From NCBI GenBank assembly GCA_943787785.1, contig CALSNT010000003.1:62001-126000 (forward strand): a DNA stretch of 64,000 nucleotides. The letters are read 5' to 3'. Positions 7,515-16,020 of this stretch are shown here, in pieces. Position 1 is the first letter of the stretch. Each line of letters begins with the position of its first letter. Under the pieces are notes generated by a model. That model searched no databases and was not told the origin of the DNA. It saw only the letters and a list, made by a program, of their open reading frames with translations. A program made the position numbers and the translations under genes. The stretch is from an uncultured Paracoccaceae bacterium. Lineage in GTDB: Bacteria; Pseudomonadota; Alphaproteobacteria; Rhodobacterales; Rhodobacteraceae.

Positions 7515-9461
7515 TCACCGCAAATCTGGCGGCGTCGCCTCATCTGCCAGTTCCGCAACCAACGCATCCAACCCCATCGTGCTGGTCTGCTTTTCACCCA
7601 AGCGGCGGACGCTGACCGTACGATCGTCGACCTCGCGCTGACCAATTGCCAGGATCACCGGCACTTTGCCGACTGAGTGCTCACGGACTTTGTAGTTGAT
7701 CTTTTCGTTGCGAATGTCAGCCTCGGCCCGGATGCCCTTGGCACGCAAAATGTCCACCACCTCGGCCACGTAGTCGTCGGCGTCCGAGATGATCGAGGCC
7801 ACCACAACTTGTCGTGGCGCAATCCAGAACGGCAGTTTTCCGGCCCAGTTTTCGATCAGAATACCGATGAACCGCTCGAAACTGCCAAGGCAGGCGCGGT
7901 GCAGCATATAAGGGCGGTGTTTCGCGCCATCCTCGCCGATGTAAGTCGCGTCCAGCCGTTCCGGCAGGTTTGGGTCGACCTGAAACGTGCCACATTGCCA
8001 GACCCGGCCGATCGCGTCGGTCAATTTGAAATCCAGCTTGGGCGCATAGAACGCGCCTTCGCCGGGTTCCAGCGTATAGGGGTGGCCGGTCTTCTTGATC
8101 GCATTTTCCAGCGCGGCCTCCATCTTGTCCCAGCTTTCCTCGGTCCCCACACGCTTTTCGGGGCGGGTGGCGAACATGATTTCGAAGTCCTCGAACCCGA
8201 GGTCCTTGTAGACGGATGACAGGAACTCGATGAACTTGGCGCATTCCGCCTCGATCTGGTCCTCGCGACAGAAAATGTGGGCATCGTCCTGGGTGAATCC
8301 GCGCACCCGCATGATGCCGTGCAGTGCGCCCGAGGGTTCATAGCGATTGCACGAGCCGAACTCCGCCATGCGTAGCGGCAGGTCGCGGTAGGACTTCAGC
8401 CCGACGTTGAAAATCTGCACATGACAGGGGCAGTTCATCGGCTTCAACGCGTTGATAGTCTTTTCGCGCGCATGATCCTCGTCAACTTCGACGATGAACA
8501 TATGCTCCTGATAATTCGCCCAATGGCCGCTTTCTTCCCACAGCTTGCGGTTCACGACTTGCGGCGTGTTCACCTCGACATAGCCGTCAGCGCGCTGCTT
8601 GCGACGCATGTAGTCCTGCAATTCGGTGTAGATCGTCCAGCCGTTAGCGTGCCAGAAGACTTGTCCCGGAGCTTCCTCCTGCATGTGGAACAGGTCCATC
8701 TCGCGGCCCAGCTTGCGGTGGTCGCGTTTGGCGGCTTCTTCCAGCATATGCAGATGAGCCTTGAGCGCGTCTCGAGTCTTGAAGGCGACGCCATAGATGC
8801 GCTGCAACATGGCGCGGTCGGAATCCCCGCGCCAGTAAGCTCCGGCAACATTCATCAGCTTGAAGGCATCCGCCGGGACCTGCCCGGTGTGCTGGAAATG
8901 TGGCCCACGGCACAGGTCCTGCCAGTCCCCATGCCAGTACATGCGCAAGGGCTCGTCGCCCGGAATCGCCTCGATCAGCTCTACTTTGTAGGGCTCGCCG
9001 GCGTCTTCATAGAATTTCACCGCCCGCGGACGGTCCCAGATCTCAGTCCGGACCGGGTCACGCAGGGCGATGATTTCCTTCATCTTCTTCTCGATTGCAC
9101 CCAGGTCTTCGGGCGTGAATGGCTCGGCGCGGTCAAAGTCGTAGTACCAGCCATTTTCAATCACCGGACCGATGGTGACTTTCACATCCGGCCACAGCGC
9201 CTGCACCGCGCGCGCCATGATGTGGGCCGCGTCGTGGCGGATCAGCTCTAGCGCAGCGGCGTCATCTGCCATCGTGTTGATGGCGATGCTGGCGTCTGCG
9301 TCGATCGGCCATTGCAGGTCGTGGTGCGCGCCATTGACCGTCGCCGAGATCGCCTTTTTCGCCAGCGAGGTCGCAATCGAAGCGGCCACTTCGGCGGGAG
9401 TCACGCCAGCATCGTAGTCACGCGCATTGCCATCAGGGAAGGTGAGAGAGATTTGGGCCAT
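7515..9461 (-). CDS. thrS: Threonine--tRNA ligase
   Basis: A 648-residue class II aminoacyl-tRNA synthetase charging tRNA-Thr. Domains in order: TGS (1-60, [14 protein letters not shown]), N2 editing domain with the H-x-x-x-H motif (RHDAAHIMA, about 75), catalytic core with class II motifs ([16 protein letters not shown]-like motif 2 around 380; [18 protein letters not shown] motif 3 around 520), and the anticodon-binding domain (560-640). The length is normal for bacteria. The ATG at 9459-9461 begins the TGS domain directly. The upstream leader is short and no T-box is expected or seen in this group. Confidence 0.98.
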   Translation of the reverse strand: MAQISLTFPDGNARDYDAGVTPAEVAASIATSLAKKAISATVNGAHHDLQWPIDADASIAINTMADDAAALELIRHDAAHIMARAVQALWPDVKVTIGPVIENGWYYDFDRAEPFTPEDLGAIEKKMKEIIALRDPVRTEIWDRPRAVKFYEDAGEPYKVELIEAIPGDEPLRMYWHGDWQDLCRGPHFQHTGQVPADAFKLMNVAGAYWRGDSDRAMLQRIYGVAFKTRDALKAHLHMLEEAAKRDHRKLGREMDLFHMQEEAPGQVFWHANGWTIYTELQDYMRRKQRADGYVEVNTPQVVNRKLWEESGHWANYQEHMFIVEVDEDHAREKTINALKPMNCPCHVQIFNVGLKSYRDLPLRMAEFGSCNRYEPSGALHGIMRVRGFTQDDAHIFCREDQIEAECAKFIEFLSSVYKDLGFEDFEIMFATRPEKRVGTEESWDKMEAALENAIKKTGHPYTLEPGEGAFYAPKLDFKLTDAIGRVWQCGTFQVDPNLPERLDATYIGEDGAKHRPYMLHRACLGSFERFIGILIENWAGKLPFWIAPRQVVVASIISDADDYVAEVVDILRAKGIRAEADIRNEKINYKVREHSVGKVPVILAIGQREVDDRTVSVRRLGEKQTSTMGLDALVAELADEATPPDLR

Positions 9462-9591
9462 CCGGGCCTCCTCGTCAGTTTGGCGCCTACGGAACGCCGG
9501 GTTGCGGGTATGTTATGATGGCTAGATGGGTGCAACGAAAGCGGGTGTCAAGCATCGCCAGGCACCCGTTTGGTGGGTCATTTGCCCCGCC

Positions 9592-9993
9592 TCAGCGGGC
9601 GGCGAAGACCGCATAGGCCATGATCAGCACGCAGATCCAACCTGCCGTGAAGATGATCGGGCGCAATGGTTCCTTGGCGATGCCGGAGATATGGCCCCCT
9701 GCATGTGCAACCCTGAGCCAGAAAAAGGCAATGGAAGTCCAATAGGTCAACGCAGAGAAGCCATCCAGCCGATCTACCAGCAGAACCAGCACCGCGAAGG
9801 GTAGGCCCTGTTCCAGCAGGTTCAAATGCGCCCGGTGTGCCCGCTGCACCCATGGGCGCAGGTTGCGGATGTCCGCTGGCCTTTCGAAGGCGTCTTCCTT
9901 TGACGGATCGCTGGTGATGCCGATGACATAGGGGATCCACATGGATGCCGCGAAAATCATCAGGCAGGTGAGAATTCCCAGTTCGGTCGCCAT
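9592..9993 (-). CDS. MAPEG family membrane protein
   Basis: A 133-residue protein with four transmembrane helices of the MAPEG (membrane-associated eicosanoid and glutathione metabolism) superfamily. The signature spans RAHRAHLNLLEQGLPFAVLV and FFWLRVAHAGGHI. Bacterial members are thought to act on lipophilic substrates with glutathione, but most are uncharacterised. The start at 9991-9993 is preceded by GGAGG at 5 bases. An upstream in-frame ATG would overlap the ArsR-SRPBCC gene, whose stop is 1 base away, so the two are very likely one transcript. Confidence 0.85.
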   Translation of the reverse strand: MATELGILTCLMIFAASMWIPYVIGITSDPSKEDAFERPADIRNLRPWVQRAHRAHLNLLEQGLPFAVLVLLVDRLDGFSALTYWTSIAFFWLRVAHAGGHISGIAKEPLRPIIFTAGWICVLIMAYAVFAAR

Positions 9994-9994
9994 G

Positions 9995-10750
9995 TCAGCC
10001 TCCATATCCAAAATTCGCAGCCGCTCCAGTTTCCAGCCAGGTTTTCAGTCCCGAAATCATCCTCTGCCAACCGTCGGCCGCACCCTCCTGACCGGCGGGC
10101 AGGTCATAGTGCTCGATCGTCAGCTTGCAGTGATCATTGGCCGGTTCGATGATGTAGGCACAGCTTGAAGCCTGCATATCGGGGCCCTCCCAGCTGGGTT
10201 CAAACGCCATATCGATACGGGTTTTCGGTGTCTGGCCGGTGACCTTTATGGTCAGGAAGGCGTTGCCATCGGGGCCGTAGTAGGTGGACGAACCGCCTTC
10301 CTCCATACTGCCTTCGGCGCGCGTGGCCATGAAGTGCCAGTGCACGATATTGGCAGGATCAGACAGTGCGTCCCACAAGGCGTCCTGCGAACAGCGGATG
10401 TAGGTTGCCATCACAAAATCGGGTTTCGTCTCCATTTGGGCGGTTCCTTCCAGTTGCTTCTTCAGGTCGATCACGGCGCGAGCTGCCGGTTTGGCAAGAA
10501 GCGGTTCGATCCAGCGGTCGATCACCTCCTGCAAGGGCAGAGCGTTGAGGTAGTGGTATTTGAAACGTCCTTTTTTCTTCGTCGTGATCAGATGCGCGTC
10601 CTCCAGAACCTTCAGGTGCTTCATGACCCCAAAGCGGGTCATCTCCAGCACCGTCTCCAACTCACTCAGGCTTTGACCATCCTTCTGGCGCATGCTGTCC
10701 AGAAGATCGCGCCGGGCCGGGTCGTTGAGGGCCTTGAAGATCGCGTCCAT
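9995..10750 (-). CDS. ArsR-type HTH fused to an SRPBCC (AHSA1) domain
   Basis: A 251-residue two-domain regulator. Residues 1-95 form an ArsR/SmtB winged helix (MDAIFKALNDPARRDLL, LSELETVLEMTRFGVMKHLKVLEDAHLI). After a linker, residues 110-245 form an SRPBCC/AHSA1 ligand-binding fold (IRCSQDALWDALSDPANIVHWHF, GWQRMISGLKTWLE). No cysteine metal site is visible in the HTH part, so a hydrophobic small ligand bound by the SRPBCC half is the more likely signal (inference). The ATG at 10748-10750 sits 7 bases downstream of a consensus -10 box, so translation is probably leaderless. It is followed directly by the MAPEG gene, a likely regulated partner. Confidence 0.88.
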   Translation of the reverse strand: MDAIFKALNDPARRDLLDSMRQKDGQSLSELETVLEMTRFGVMKHLKVLEDAHLITTKKKGRFKYHYLNALPLQEVIDRWIEPLLAKPAARAVIDLKKQLEGTAQMETKPDFVMATYIRCSQDALWDALSDPANIVHWHFMATRAEGSMEEGGSSTYYGPDGNAFLTIKVTGQTPKTRIDMAFEPSWEGPDMQASSCAYIIEPANDHCKLTIEHYDLPAGQEGAADGWQRMISGLKTWLETGAAANFGYGG

Positions 10751-10756
10751 GAGTTT

Positions 10757-10786
10757 ATTATAGGTGACTAGATAGTCACGTGTCAA
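10757..10786 (-). promoter_or_regulatory. Consensus promoter with palindromic operator for the ArsR-SRPBCC gene
   Basis: On the minus strand TTGACA (10781-10786) and TATAAT (10757-10762) are both exact sigma-70 consensus, 18 bases apart. The spacer holds a perfect palindrome with arms GTGACTA and TAGTCAC around 2 bases (10764-10779). The start codon is so close to the -10 that the transcript would begin at or beside the A of ATG. Autorepression by the ArsR domain is the natural reading. Confidence 0.75.
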
Positions 10787-10872
10787 TTGAGTCACTTTAT
10801 TGTCACCGTTTCCGTTGGAAATAAAGGATCGGGGCGCATAGCTTGCAGGCGAATCGCAGAGGTGAGAGTCAA

Positions 10873-11616
10873 ATGTCGGATGAGTTCACGTCGCAGCATG
10901 GGCGGCGAATCGCATATGATTTGTCCGAGGGGGCTGGGCCGGGGGTGGTATTCCTCGGCGGGTTCAAATCCGATCGTCACGGCACCAAAGCGCTGCATCT
11001 GGAGGCTTGGGGAAAAGCGCAGGGCCGCGCGTTCCTCCGTTTCGATTATTCCGGCCATGGCGACAGCGGTGGTGCGTTCGAAGACGGATGTATCGGCGAC
11101 TGGGCGGCCGACGCGCAGGCTGCGATTGAAACACTGACAAAGGGGCCGCAAGTGCTGGTCGGGTCATCCATGGGCGGCTGGATTGCTCTGTTGATCGCTC
11201 GCGCGCGTCCCGATTTGGTGGCCGGGCTTGTTGGCATAGCCGCTGCACCGGATTTTACCGAGGACAGCATCTGGGCCGGGCTGGACGCAGATGGCCGTGC
11301 GGCGCTGGAACAAGACGGACGGATCGAGGAAATATCCGAGTATGGACCCGACCCCTACGTCTACACCCGTCGCCTGATCATGGATGGGCGTGAGCAATTG
11401 GTGCTGCGCAATCCATTGCCGCTGCCATTTCCAGTGAGGTTGTTGCAGGGAACAGCGGACGCGGACGTCGATCAGTCTGTTGCATTGCGGTTGCTGGATC
11501 ACGCCATTGGCGACGATATTCGCCTTACGCTTGTGAAGGGAGCGGACCATCGGTTTTCCAGTCCCTCCGAGCTGCAGATGATCGAACAGGCGATTGGCAA
11601 CATTCTTGTCGGCTGA
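10873..11616 (+). CDS. Alpha/beta hydrolase (ABHD10-like thioesterase type)
   Basis: A 247-residue hydrolase. It has FLGGFKSD for the oxyanion loop, RFDYSGHGDSGG, the nucleophile elbow VGSSMGGW (G-x-S-x-G, Ser near 98), an acidic residue in QGTADADVD, and the catalytic His in KGADHRFSS near 225. The overall pattern resembles ABHD10/palmitoyl-protein-thioesterase-like esterases common in alphaproteobacteria. The ATG at 10873 follows GAGGTGAG; an in-frame TTG 30 bases upstream is less likely. It is divergent from the ArsR-SRPBCC gene. Substrate unknown. Confidence 0.87.
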   Translation: MSDEFTSQHGRRIAYDLSEGAGPGVVFLGGFKSDRHGTKALHLEAWGKAQGRAFLRFDYSGHGDSGGAFEDGCIGDWAADAQAAIETLTKGPQVLVGSSMGGWIALLIARARPDLVAGLVGIAAAPDFTEDSIWAGLDADGRAALEQDGRIEEISEYGPDPYVYTRRLIMDGREQLVLRNPLPLPFPVRLLQGTADADVDQSVALRLLDHAIGDDIRLTLVKGADHRFSSPSELQMIEQAIGNILVG

Positions 11617-11697
11617 GCCGCTGCGAACGATTGCAGATTGCGCTTGAGCGCGCGGCGACCGTGCCTATTCTGAAATCGAAAATACGCGGGGGCGAAA

Positions 11698-13014
11698 ATG
11701 GCCGAATATCTAAAACGCGGCAAACCTGCCGAGGAACGTAGCGCCGACAATGCCAAAGTGCGCGCCACGGTCGAGGGCATTCTGGCCGACATCGAAGCAC
11801 GCGGCGATGCAGCCGTGCGCGACCTGAGCAAGAAATTCGACGGCTATGAGCCGGACGCATTTCGACTATCACAGTCGCAAATTGATGCGGCGATGAGCCA
11901 GGTTTCCGTTGCCGACATGGAAGACATCAAGTTCGCTCAGACCCAGATCCGCAATTTCGCGCAGGCGCAGCGAGACTCGATGACGGATGTGGAAATCGAG
12001 ACGATGCCGGGTGTAATCCTCGGTCACAAAAACATCCCGGTGCAATCGGTCGGTTGTTATGTTCCGGGCGGTAAATTTCCGATGGTTGCCAGCGCGCATA
12101 TGTCCGTGGTCACTGCCAAGGTTGCAGGCGTGCCCCGCATTGTCGCCAGTGCGCCGCCAGTCGATGGCAAGCCGCATCCGGCAATCGTCGCTGCGATGGC
12201 TCTGGGTGGGGCGGATGAAATCCTCTGCCTCGGCGGCGTGCAGGCCGTTGGCGCAATGGCGCTGGGAACAGAAAGCATCGAAGGCGTCGACATGCTGGTC
12301 GGCCCCGGCAACGCCTTCGTGGCCGAAGCCAAGCGCCAGTTGTTTGGCCGTGTCGGCATCGACCTGTTCGCTGGCCCGACCGAAACCTGCGTGATTGCCG
12401 ATGACACCGTGGATGCAGAAATGTGCGCCACCGATCTTCTGGGGCAGGCGGAACATGGCTATGACTCGCCCGCCGTGCTGATAACCAATTCACGGACGCT
12501 GGCAGAAGGAACGGTGGCCGAGATCGCCCACCTGCTGGAAATCCTGCCGACTGCCGGAACCGCACGGGTCAGTTGGGAAGATTACGGCGAGGTAATCCTG
12601 TGCGCCGACCACGATGAGATGCTGGCGGTCGCCAACGACGTTGCATCAGAACATGTTCAGGTTATGACCGACCGGGACGACTGGTTTCTGGAACACATGC
12701 ATTCCTACGGCGCATTGTTCCTCGGCCCGCGCACCAATGTGGCCAATGGCGACAAGGTGATCGGCACCAACCATACGCTGCCGACGAAGAAGGCAGGGCG
12801 GTATACCGGCGGCCTCTGGGTCGGCAAGTTTCTGAAAACCCACAGCTATCAGAAGGTTCTGACGGACGAGGCGGCGACGATGGTGGGCGAGTATGGGTCA
12901 CGTCTTTGTATGCTTGAGGGGTTCGTAGGCCACGCAGAACAATGCAACGTCCGGGTGCGCAGGTATGGCGGGCTCAACGTGCCATACGGTGAGGCGGCCC
13001 CAAGACGAGAGTAA
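11698..13014 (+). CDS. Histidinol-dehydrogenase-like dehydrogenase (HpsN-type paralogue)
   Basis: A 438-residue NAD-dependent, Zn-binding dehydrogenase of the HisD fold. Recognisable parts are [58 protein letters not shown], and the catalytic stretch [25 protein letters not shown]. In true HisD the corresponding stretch is GPNHVLPT-G. No other his genes are nearby and the next genes look catabolic, so this is more like the paralogues that oxidise a polyol or sulfonate such as HpsN (2,3-dihydroxypropane-1-sulfonate). The exact substrate is inference. It heads a plus-strand run of five genes. Confidence 0.8.
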   Translation: MAEYLKRGKPAEERSADNAKVRATVEGILADIEARGDAAVRDLSKKFDGYEPDAFRLSQSQIDAAMSQVSVADMEDIKFAQTQIRNFAQAQRDSMTDVEIETMPGVILGHKNIPVQSVGCYVPGGKFPMVASAHMSVVTAKVAGVPRIVASAPPVDGKPHPAIVAAMALGGADEILCLGGVQAVGAMALGTESIEGVDMLVGPGNAFVAEAKRQLFGRVGIDLFAGPTETCVIADDTVDAEMCATDLLGQAEHGYDSPAVLITNSRTLAEGTVAEIAHLLEILPTAGTARVSWEDYGEVILCADHDEMLAVANDVASEHVQVMTDRDDWFLEHMHSYGALFLGPRTNVANGDKVIGTNHTLPTKKAGRYTGGLWVGKFLKTHSYQKVLTDEAATMVGEYGSRLCMLEGFVGHAEQCNVRVRRYGGLNVPYGEAAPRRE

Positions 13015-13056
13015 GAGAGTCATGCCTTCGGAGAGGATATATTTGGCAAAAAGACA

Positions 13057-14028
13057 ATGAGCCACGATGCCAAAACTCTGGTGGCCCGAATGGGCGGGGT
13101 TACGGAAGGTTTGGCAGCGGCGGAGATATTTGCCCCGGATGCGGTTATCCAACTGGCCCACCCGTTTGAAACTCTGGATCTGGCCGGATTTGAGGCCAAA
13201 GCCCTTGAGCCCTTACGTGCTGCCTTCCCTGATCTGGAACGCCGTGAGGTAATCTGTATTGCCGGGTCGGATGCGGCGGGCGCGACCTGGGTCGGCGTTT
13301 GCGGACACTGGGTTGGCACGTTCAATGCGCCGTTTCTGGATTTTCCTCCGACTGGGCGCGCCGCCTCGATCCGGTTCCATGATTTCTTTCGCATCGAGGA
13401 CGGCAAGATCGTTGAGATGCAGGGGCTCTGGGACTTGCCTGAATTGATGATGCAGGCCGGGGTCTGGCCGATGGTTCCTTCGCTGGGGCGCGAGTGGCTG
13501 GTGCCGGGGCCGATGACGCAGGATGGACTGACGGTGTCGGGCGACGGAACGGCGGCGTTGGATGTGGTCGGCGACATGCTTGGCCATCTCGGCAAGAACG
13601 CCGACGGAGTTAAAGCGATGCGCCTCGATGCTTTCTGGCACCCGCGCTGTGCCTGGTATGGCCCTGCGGGGATTGGCACGGCGCGCGGTATCGAAGGGTT
13701 CCGGCGGCATCATCAGATTCCGTTTCTGAGCGCCATGCCCGACCGGGTCGGTGACCCGGCAGGCGGGCATTTCTTTGCCGAGGGCGATTACGTTGGCTTT
13801 ACTGGCTGGCCGGGCATGTCGATGACGCTGTCGGGCCCCGGCTGGCTAGGCATTCCCGCGACGGGTCAGAAGATCACCATGCGCTCGCTTGATTTCTGGC
13901 GGGTGGAGTCAGGATTGATCCGCGAGAACTGGGTACTGGTGGACCTGCTGGACGTATACGCGCAACTTGGTGTGGACGTATTTTCGCGGATGAAGGAGAT
14001 GCCGGGATGGACCAGCGGATCAGCTTGA
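13057..14028 (+). CDS. Tandem NTF2/SnoaL-like protein
   Basis: A 323-residue cytoplasmic protein that looks like two NTF2-like (SnoaL/ester cyclase) domains in tandem, about 5-135 and 150-310. Aromatic strand motifs repeat between halves (GHWVGTFNAPFLDFPPTGR, FHDFFRIEDGKIVEMQGLWDLP; then FTGWPGMSMTLSGPGWLG, MRSLDFWRVESGLIRENWVLVDLLD). Such domains act as small isomerases, cyclases or dehydratases, or as ligand binders. The start follows the HisD-like stop by 42 bases and sits at the end of a purine-rich GGATAT...AAAAAGACA stretch. It probably works on the same substrate as its neighbours, which is inference. Confidence 0.75.
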   Translation: MSHDAKTLVARMGGVTEGLAAAEIFAPDAVIQLAHPFETLDLAGFEAKALEPLRAAFPDLERREVICIAGSDAAGATWVGVCGHWVGTFNAPFLDFPPTGRAASIRFHDFFRIEDGKIVEMQGLWDLPELMMQAGVWPMVPSLGREWLVPGPMTQDGLTVSGDGTAALDVVGDMLGHLGKNADGVKAMRLDAFWHPRCAWYGPAGIGTARGIEGFRRHHQIPFLSAMPDRVGDPAGGHFFAEGDYVGFTGWPGMSMTLSGPGWLGIPATGQKITMRSLDFWRVESGLIRENWVLVDLLDVYAQLGVDVFSRMKEMPGWTSGSA

Positions 14029-14435
14029 TTACCCTTGGGGTGGCCGACATGGCGGCCTCGGCGGCATTCTACGAGGCGCTCGGTTGGACCCGCGTGGACA
14101 GCCCGGACGGGGTCATTGCCTTCGATCTGATTGGGCAGGTTCTGGGCCTATATCCAGTTGCTGACCTTGAGCGTGATCTTGGACAGGCGCGGGGCAAGGG
14201 ATTCTCAGGGATCACATTGGGACACAATCTGTCCGAAAAATCTGACGTTGTAGAGTTGACTGAGCGTGCGCGGGCGGCCGGAGCGACAGTCCTCAAAGAA
14301 CCCGGCGACATATTCTGGGGCGGGCACATCGCCTATGTTGCTGACCCGGACCGCCATGTTTGGGAATTCGCCTGGAACCCACATTCTCCGCTCGGACCCA
14401 ATGGAGAATTCCGCTGGAATGGCTATGCGGCGTAA
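14007..14435 (+). CDS. VOC family (glyoxalase-like) protein
   Basis: A 142-residue vicinal-oxygen-chelate protein (ISLITLGVADMAASAAFYEALGW at the start, then HIAYVADPDRHVWEFAWNP with the C-terminal Glu ligand). The His ligand expected in the first strand is replaced (S-L-I-T-L-G-V), so classic metal chemistry is uncertain. It overlaps the end of the NTF2-like gene by 22 bases with GGAG placed ahead of the ATG, a sign of coupled translation. Members of this subgroup are often annotated as glyoxalases without proof. Confidence 0.85.
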   Translation: MDQRISLITLGVADMAASAAFYEALGWTRVDSPDGVIAFDLIGQVLGLYPVADLERDLGQARGKGFSGITLGHNLSEKSDVVELTERARAAGATVLKEPGDIFWGGHIAYVADPDRHVWEFAWNPHSPLGPNGEFRWNGYAA

Positions 14436-15066
14436 GCCGACGAGTGTTCCGGGGCTGGACGATCTAGGACGTGTGAGGTTGTCCCGGCACTTCTTCCTGC
14501 GTGACTTCCTGCACTCTGAAATTGCCGATCTGAACGGCATCCCAAATGTACCCGACGACCCCGATCTGGCGATCGCGGCGGGCAGGGCATTGTGTGAAAC
14601 CCTGCTGGAACCGCTGTGCGAGACCTTCGGTCCGATCACCATCCGGTCTGGATTGCGGACCGTGGCGGTGAATGATCTCGGCAACGCGAGGGGCTGGTCC
14701 TGCGCGCGCTCGGAAAGTGATTTTGCCGGCCACATCTGGGACCGGCGCGATGCGGCTGGGCGCATGGGTGCGACCGCAACGGTAGTGATCCCGTGGTTTG
14801 TCGACAGATATGAGGCGGGCCGGGACTGGCGTGATCTGGGTTGGTGGCTGTGGGATCATCTTGAGTTCCACGAGGTCTGGTTTTTCCCCAAACTCGCGGC
14901 ATTTAACTTGACATGGAAAGAGGGTCCGGCCGCCAAGCGGTTGCTGAGTTACATCGCGCCGAAGAGGTATCTTGTTCGCGAAAGCGCGGACCCCGGCGAG
15001 GTCGAAATCCAGCGCCGCGCGCGCTACGCGGACTTCCCGCGCTTTCGAGGACTGGATTTGCCGTGA
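14419..15066 (+). CDS. Peptidase M15-like protein lacking the usual metal ligands
   Basis: About 215 residues; ATGs at 14419 and 14425 are both possible, and both overlap the end of the VOC gene. The opening LSRHFFLRDFLHSE, then GIPNVPDDPDL, LCETLLEPLCETFGPITIRSGLR and ARGWSCARSESDFAGHIWD follow the layout of M15A D-Ala-D-Ala peptidases (S-E-H-F...E-F, S-G-Y-R, S-x-H-x-x-G-x-A-x-D). The His of the S-x-H motif is not in place, so zinc catalysis seems lost. The C-terminal 80 residues, rich in Trp, do not match M15. No signal peptide is seen, so a cytoplasmic, non-peptidase role is likely. Confidence 0.6.
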   Translation: MAMRRKPTSVPGLDDLGRVRLSRHFFLRDFLHSEIADLNGIPNVPDDPDLAIAAGRALCETLLEPLCETFGPITIRSGLRTVAVNDLGNARGWSCARSESDFAGHIWDRRDAAGRMGATATVVIPWFVDRYEAGRDWRDLGWWLWDHLEFHEVWFFPKLAAFNLTWKEGPAAKRLLSYIAPKRYLVRESADPGEVEIQRRARYADFPRFRGLDLP

Positions 15067-15108
15067 TCGCCCGCCTAGGCTTCCCGGAACGCTGATCCGG
15101 AGACCGCT

Positions 15109-15867
15109 ATGACCTTGCCCCGAACCCCAACTTTCCGCCTAGACGGCCGCCGCGCGCTGGTGACAGGCGCGTCTCGTGGGATTGGTCTCGGCTGTGCCGT
15201 GGCACTCGCCGAACAGGGCGCGCATGTCGTGATGGCGGCGCGGGGCGCCAAGGCGCTGGCAGCGGCAGTGGCCGAGATAAATGCCGAGGGAATGTCCGCC
15301 GAAATGATGGAGCTCGACGTCACCGACACTGACGCGGTTCACTCAGCGGTCGCGGCCGGCGGTCCATTCGATGTGTTCGTGAATTCAGCCGGACTGGCGC
15401 GGCATTCGCCGGCGCTCGACACTGACCCAGCGGACTATGACGCGGTGATGGCAGTTAATGTCCGGGCGGCGTATTTTCTGGCGACTGAAGTTGCGCGTGG
15501 GATGGTTGGCCGTGGCGGCTCGATCATCCAGATATCCAGCCAGATGGCCCATGTCGGCGGGCAGGACCGTGCGGTTTATTGTGCCTCGAAACACGCGGTG
15601 GAAGGGATGACCAAGGCAATGGCGATCGAATGGGCGGCCGAGCAAATCCGGGTCAACACGATCTGCCCGACGTTCATTCGCACAGAGCTTGCCGAGCAGA
15701 CACTGAAAATCCCCGAAAAACGCGCGTGGATAGAAAGCAAGATCAAGTTGGGCCGGGTCGGTGAGGTCGAGGATATCATGGGCGCGGTGCAATGGCTGGC
15801 GAGCGACGCCGCAGCGCTGGTTACCGGATCGTCAGTGCTGATAGATGGCGGCTGGACGGCGGGGTGA
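15109..15867 (+). CDS. SDR family NAD(P)-dependent oxidoreductase
   Basis: A 252-residue classical short-chain dehydrogenase. It has the TGASRGIGLG cofactor loop (about 19-28), N-S-A-G (NSAGLA), catalytic Ser in IIQISSQMAH near 143, and Y-x-x-x-K as YCASK near 157-161, with the C-terminal FIRTEL and DGGWTAG. It is normal in length, with GGAG 6 bases ahead of the ATG. Last gene of the HisD-like cluster, 42 bases after its neighbour. It plausibly oxidises or reduces a hydroxyl/keto group in the same pathway. Confidence 0.92.
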   Translation: MTLPRTPTFRLDGRRALVTGASRGIGLGCAVALAEQGAHVVMAARGAKALAAAVAEINAEGMSAEMMELDVTDTDAVHSAVAAGGPFDVFVNSAGLARHSPALDTDPADYDAVMAVNVRAAYFLATEVARGMVGRGGSIIQISSQMAHVGGQDRAVYCASKHAVEGMTKAMAIEWAAEQIRVNTICPTFIRTELAEQTLKIPEKRAWIESKIKLGRVGEVEDIMGAVQWLASDAAALVTGSSVLIDGGWTAG

Positions 15868-16020
15868 CAGTTCGGCGTTTTCGGCGAACAGATCTTGGAT
15901 TTGAAGCGGTCGCTAATGGGACGCGCCACTCAAATATCTCGCGCACGGACGGTTGGCGGAAAAAACCGATGACCATTCCGCGCCAAATCAGACAATAACT
16001 AAGAATACCCGTACGCGGCC

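Noticed and set aside
10955-10985. GGTTCAAATCC resembling a tRNA T-arm
   Set aside because: It lies inside the alpha/beta hydrolase coding region and no acceptor stem or cloverleaf can be drawn around it.
11698-13014. Biosynthetic histidinol dehydrogenase (hisD)
   Set aside because: No other histidine genes are adjacent and the catalytic stretch differs ([14 protein letters not shown]), so a catabolic paralogue is preferred.
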